A stretch of DNA of 64,000 nt from Actinostola sp. cb2023 (taxonomy: Eukaryota; Cnidaria; Anthozoa; Actiniaria; Actinostolidae), in assembly GCA_033675265.1 (NCBI GenBank), contig JAUJYZ010001566.1, positions 1-64,000 of the forward strand. The letters are read 5' to 3'. This document shows, piece by piece, positions 61,401-64,000 of the stretch; the stretch's first letter is position 1; each line of letters begins with the position of its first letter. Below the pieces are notes generated by a model that was not told the DNA's origin, searched no databases, and was given only the letters and a program-made list of their open reading frames with translations. The position numbers and the translations under genes are program-made.

Positions 61401-63632
61401 AGCATTTATACTTCTTACAGTACTAGCAGAATCCTCATCCTTTTTGGAATATTTCACTGATAGTGACCTTATCACAGTATTCCATTTGATGAAATATCAT
61501 GAGGATTGTAGTGATGTCCAAGACAATGGATGCTCTCTCTTGTTGACACTAGCAAAGAATAAGGTTGTCTGTGAACGCTTGCTGAATAATGGTGTAGATC
61601 TGGTCATTTTAAGAGCTCTAGAAAAGCATCCAAGTCGCAATGGCATACAGAGGAAATGTCTGGAATTCTTTCAGTTCGTGTGCAAACCACTTTTAGATCT
61701 CCAGTCTTCAGATCACAGTAAGTTTAAATTGTTACTATACATACACTGATGTCTTGTCATTCATGTCGCTGTATGAGTACAAGTGCAGTCACACGATACT
61801 CACTAGTTAAGTTTGATTACTTTTTCAGGAATACACAGAGCTCACAAGTGGCTGGATAGAATAATGATCACCATGGCAACTCACTGGGATAATCCATTAG
61901 TTTTGATAACAGCATGTGATAGTATTTCAGTCTTGAGTACTCATCATCCAGATTTATTGATGCTGATTGATGACCAACCTGGCAATACTCCATTGCATAA
62001 TGCCATCATGGCAGCATTGGTTTTGCATGTTGAGGAGGCTACAGTATGCCAGGCTGCTTGCAGGGCCATTGCATGTTCTGCCATGCATTCAAACACTATT
62101 CAGCAGGTAGAATTGTAAAGGAAATGCATACATCATAATGATTAGGTCTTATTTACAAAGGGTGTTTACATATCTGTATGTTTATTGTAGGTCTTATTTA
62201 CAAAGGGTGTTTACATATCTGTATGTTTATTGTAGGTCTTATTTACAAAGGGTGTTTACATATCTGTATGTTTATCATAGGTCTTATTTACAAAGGGTGT
62301 TTACATATCTGTATGTTTATTGTAGGTCTTATTTACAAAGGGTGTTTACATATCTGTATGTTTATTGTAGGTCTTACTTACAAAGGGTGTTTACATATCT
62401 GTATGTTTATCATAGGTCTTATTTACAAAGGGTGTTTACATATCTGTATGTTTATTGTAGGTCTTATTTACAAAGGGTGTTTACATATCTGTATGTTTAT
62501 CATAGGTCTTATTTACAAAGGGTGTTTACATATCTGTATGTTTATTGTAGGTCTTACTTACAAAGGGTGTTTACATATCTGTATGTTTATTGTAGGTCTT
62601 ATTTACAAAGGGTGTTTACATATCTGTATGTTTATTGTAGGTCTTACTTACAAAGGGTGTTTACATATCTGTATGTTTATTGTAGGTCTTATTTACAAAG
62701 GGTGTTTACATATCTGTATGTTTATTGTAGGTCTTATTTACAAAGGGTGTTTACATATCTGTATGTTTATCATAGGTCTTATTTACAAAGGGTGTTTACA
62801 TATCTGTATGTTTATTGTAGGTCTTACTTACAAAGGGTGTTTACATATCTGTATGTTTATTGTAGGTCTTATTTACAAAGGGTGTTTACATATCTGTATG
62901 TTTATTGTAGGTCTTATTTACAAAGGGTGTTTACATATCTGTATGTTTATTGTAGGTCTTACTTACAAAGGGTGTTTACATATCTGTATGTTTATTGTAG
63001 GTCTTATTTACAAAGGGTGTTTACATATCTGTATGTTTATTGTAGGTCTTACTTACAAAGGGTGTTTACATATCTGTATGTTTATTGTAGGTCTTATTTA
63101 CAAAGGGTGTTTACATATCTGTATGTTTATTGTAGGTCTTATTTACAAAGGGTGTTTACATATCTGTATGTTTATTGTAGGTCTTATTTACAAAGGGTGT
63201 TTACATATCTGTATGTTTATTGTAGGTCTTACTTACAAAGGGTGTTTACATATCTGTATGTTTATTGTAGGTCTTACTTACAAAGGGTGTTTACATATCT
63301 GTATGTTTATTGTAGGTCTTATTTACAAAGGGTGTTTACATATCTGTATGTTTATTGTAGGTCTTACTTACAAAGGGTGTTTACATATCTGTATGTTTAT
63401 TGTAGGTCTTACTTACAAAGGGTGTTTACATATCTGTATGTTTATTGTAGGTCTTATTTACAAAGGGTGTTTACATATATATCATTAAAGCCATGAAGAA
63501 ACATGAACAAATAGCTGGTGTTCAACAATATGGATGTCAGTCGCTGAGAATTCTATGCCTGCCAAAAGTGGAAAATATGAAAATTGTAATAGGACATGAA
63601 GCTTGGGATAGTATTACAAACTGTTTTACCAG
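58417..63632 (+). CDS. ARM-repeat (armadillo-like) protein, 5' part; LRRK2-type N-terminus possible
   Basis: Exons 58417-59092, 61385-61717, 61829-62106 and 63451-63632, with consistent phases, about 489 residues, still open at the last donor (AG|gtagga). The gene leaves the window. It consists of helical repeats with the ARM/HEAT pattern: FAQKLGELVNTLRLN, DIQRDGIFSLYHLMKGN, IIQAIGCRIIHILVTLNN, DVQDNGCSLLLTLAKN, VCQAACRAIACSAMHSN, AGVQQYGCQSLRILCLP. The V-Q-x-x-G-C-x-x-L-x-x-L signature is typical of the N-terminal armadillo part of LRRK2 and related proteins, but the kinase and LRR parts are not in view, so the assignment is open. The ATG at 58417 follows tttacc; an upstream in-frame extension to 58372 has no better start. 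Intron 1 (2.3 kb) carries a retrotransposon. Intron 3 is a 45-bp minisatellite that includes the start of exon 4. Confidence 0.75.
59178..59278. repeat. Hairpin in intron 1 of the ARM-repeat gene
   Basis: GCCGAGGGAAACAGTTAATTTTG and its inverse at 59256-59278 enclose a shorter inner pair. About 100 bp. Confidence 0.6.
59340..61190 (-). mobile_element. 5'-truncated non-LTR retrotransposon (CR1/jockey-like 3' end), interrupted
   Basis: Minus strand. 61187-60897 encodes the end of an ORF2 protein with the usual order NPVRSTRN, SYFNRLPKLWNNLPFRSSTS, LKQFKSQLFKCY, a conserved C-terminal tail of CR1/jockey-like reverse transcriptases. The reverse transcriptase domain itself is missing (5' truncation at about 61190). 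A TTAA-flanked insertion (59723-60892) splits the element. Removing it joins NIL to TTN, and the tail ends a few codons later. The 3' UTR continues to about 59360 and ends in TTTGTAAATAAATAAAAATA. Confidence 0.75.
59723..60892. mobile_element. 1.17-kb TTAA-flanked non-autonomous element (piggyBac-type target)
   Basis: Perfect 26-bp inverted ends beginning GTAATGGTCCGCGTAAGAAG, flanked by TTAA at 59719-59722 and 60893-60896. No transposase ORF inside. It lies within the non-LTR element, so it is the younger of the two. Confidence 0.82.
62146..63450. repeat. 45-bp minisatellite made of a 3' splice site plus exon start (ARM gene intron 3)
   Basis: 29 units of GTCTTATTTACAAAGGGTGT, TTACATATCTGTATGTTTAT, TGTAG, spaced exactly 45 bp. 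The unit's first 28 bases are the first 28 bases of exon 4 (63451 on), and its last 17 are the intron end TTTATTGTAG. There are thus 30 TAG|GTCTTA junctions from 62146 to 63451. Only point variants are seen (TTACTTAC for TTATTTAC, ATCATAG for ATTGTAG). Two plus-strand frames stay open for over 430 codons because 45 is a multiple of three. The gene's own frame has TAG in every unit. Confidence 0.95.
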
Positions 63633-63776
63633 GTAGGATTAGTAATTAGACTTCCCTCCTTCTAGTTTCTTTTGATGTTTATTCATATGACAGTTCAAAT
63701 CAAAATTTTGGACAGCTTGTGGTGCTATTCAAACATTAGTCCAACACAAGTTTATTTATTTGTTCGTCATCAATAT

Positions 63777-64000
63777 ACAGCAAGAACAGCAGCAGCAGCA
63801 ACAACAGCAGCAGCAGCAACAACAGCAGCAGCAATGTCAACAACGTAGTATTAGATACGTGAAGGTAGCAGCAGCAACAAGACGAACAGTAGTACTAGAT
63901 ACGTGAAGGTAGCAGCAGCCACAAGACCAACAGTAGTACTAGATACGTGAAGATAGCAGCAGCAACAATACCAACAGTAGTACTAGATACGTGAAGGTAG
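63777..64000. repeat. CAG/CAA triplet tract and about 50-bp tandem repeat at the right edge
   Basis: 63780-63836 is (CAG/CAA)n. From 63840, units containing AGTACTAGATACGTGAAGGT then AGCAGCAGCAACAAGACCAA repeat to the window end. It lies in the next intron of the ARM-repeat gene as far as can be told. Confidence 0.85.

Noticed and set aside
62138..63496. A 452-residue ORF of 15-aa repeats as a repeat protein gene
   Set aside because: It is the 45-bp minisatellite read out of phase with the ARM-repeat gene. Two frames are open only because 45 is divisible by three. The exons on both sides fix a different frame.

Overview
The window is genomic DNA from an animal. It holds multi-exon genes with short GT-AG introns, one U12-type AT-AC intron, metazoan families (RHOBTB, cathepsin Z, HPS1, a homeobox, three PCGF RING proteins, an N4BP1/Regnase-like nuclease, an ARM-repeat protein), and many DNA transposons, MITEs and minisatellites. 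GC is low to moderate and introns are mostly 70-400 bp unless swollen by repeats. I cannot name the species. A non-vertebrate, possibly early-branching metazoan such as a sponge is my guess, not a demonstrated fact.

Layout: 1-1087 is the 3' end of a RHOBTB gene (+). 1.1-4.1 kb is small palindromic elements. 4177-10470 (-) is a cathepsin Z copy with a 1-base frameshift, inflated by a 1.5-kb minisatellite and two transposons. 11129-16518 is a 5.4-kb palindromic transposon with a broken integrase-like gene in each arm. 16.5-24.6 kb has no recognisable gene, only repeats and MITEs. 24618-25865 (-) is an intact cathepsin Z copy, the compact twin of the first. It is head to head with HPS1 (+, 26374-32606, ten exons, 734 aa). 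A small homeobox gene (+, 34689-35710) follows.

The right half is a Polycomb RING neighbourhood: a PCGF5-like gene (-, 36165-40829), an N4BP1/Regnase-type NYN nuclease (-, 41972-43944), a PCGF3-like gene (+, 46479-50349) and a PCGF1-like gene (-, 50625-57807). The three PCGF genes share almost all intron positions and phases, so they look like an old tandem family kept together. An ARM-repeat gene (+) starts at 58417 and runs off the right end. Its first intron holds a 5'-truncated non-LTR retrotransposon that is itself interrupted by a TTAA-flanked element.

How the genes relate: PCGF proteins are subunits of non-canonical PRC1 (histone H2A ubiquitylation). Cathepsin Z and HPS1 (BLOC-3, lysosome-related organelle biogenesis) both act in the endolysosomal system and share a 0.5-kb divergent promoter region. 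The most striking structural theme is minisatellites of 14-77 bp unit in introns and 3' ends, several overlapping splice or stop signals. One of them (62146-63450) multiplies a 3' splice site 30 times.

Exon models were read by eye from splice signals. Every complete gene model closes to a multiple of three except the two cases reported as frameshifts.
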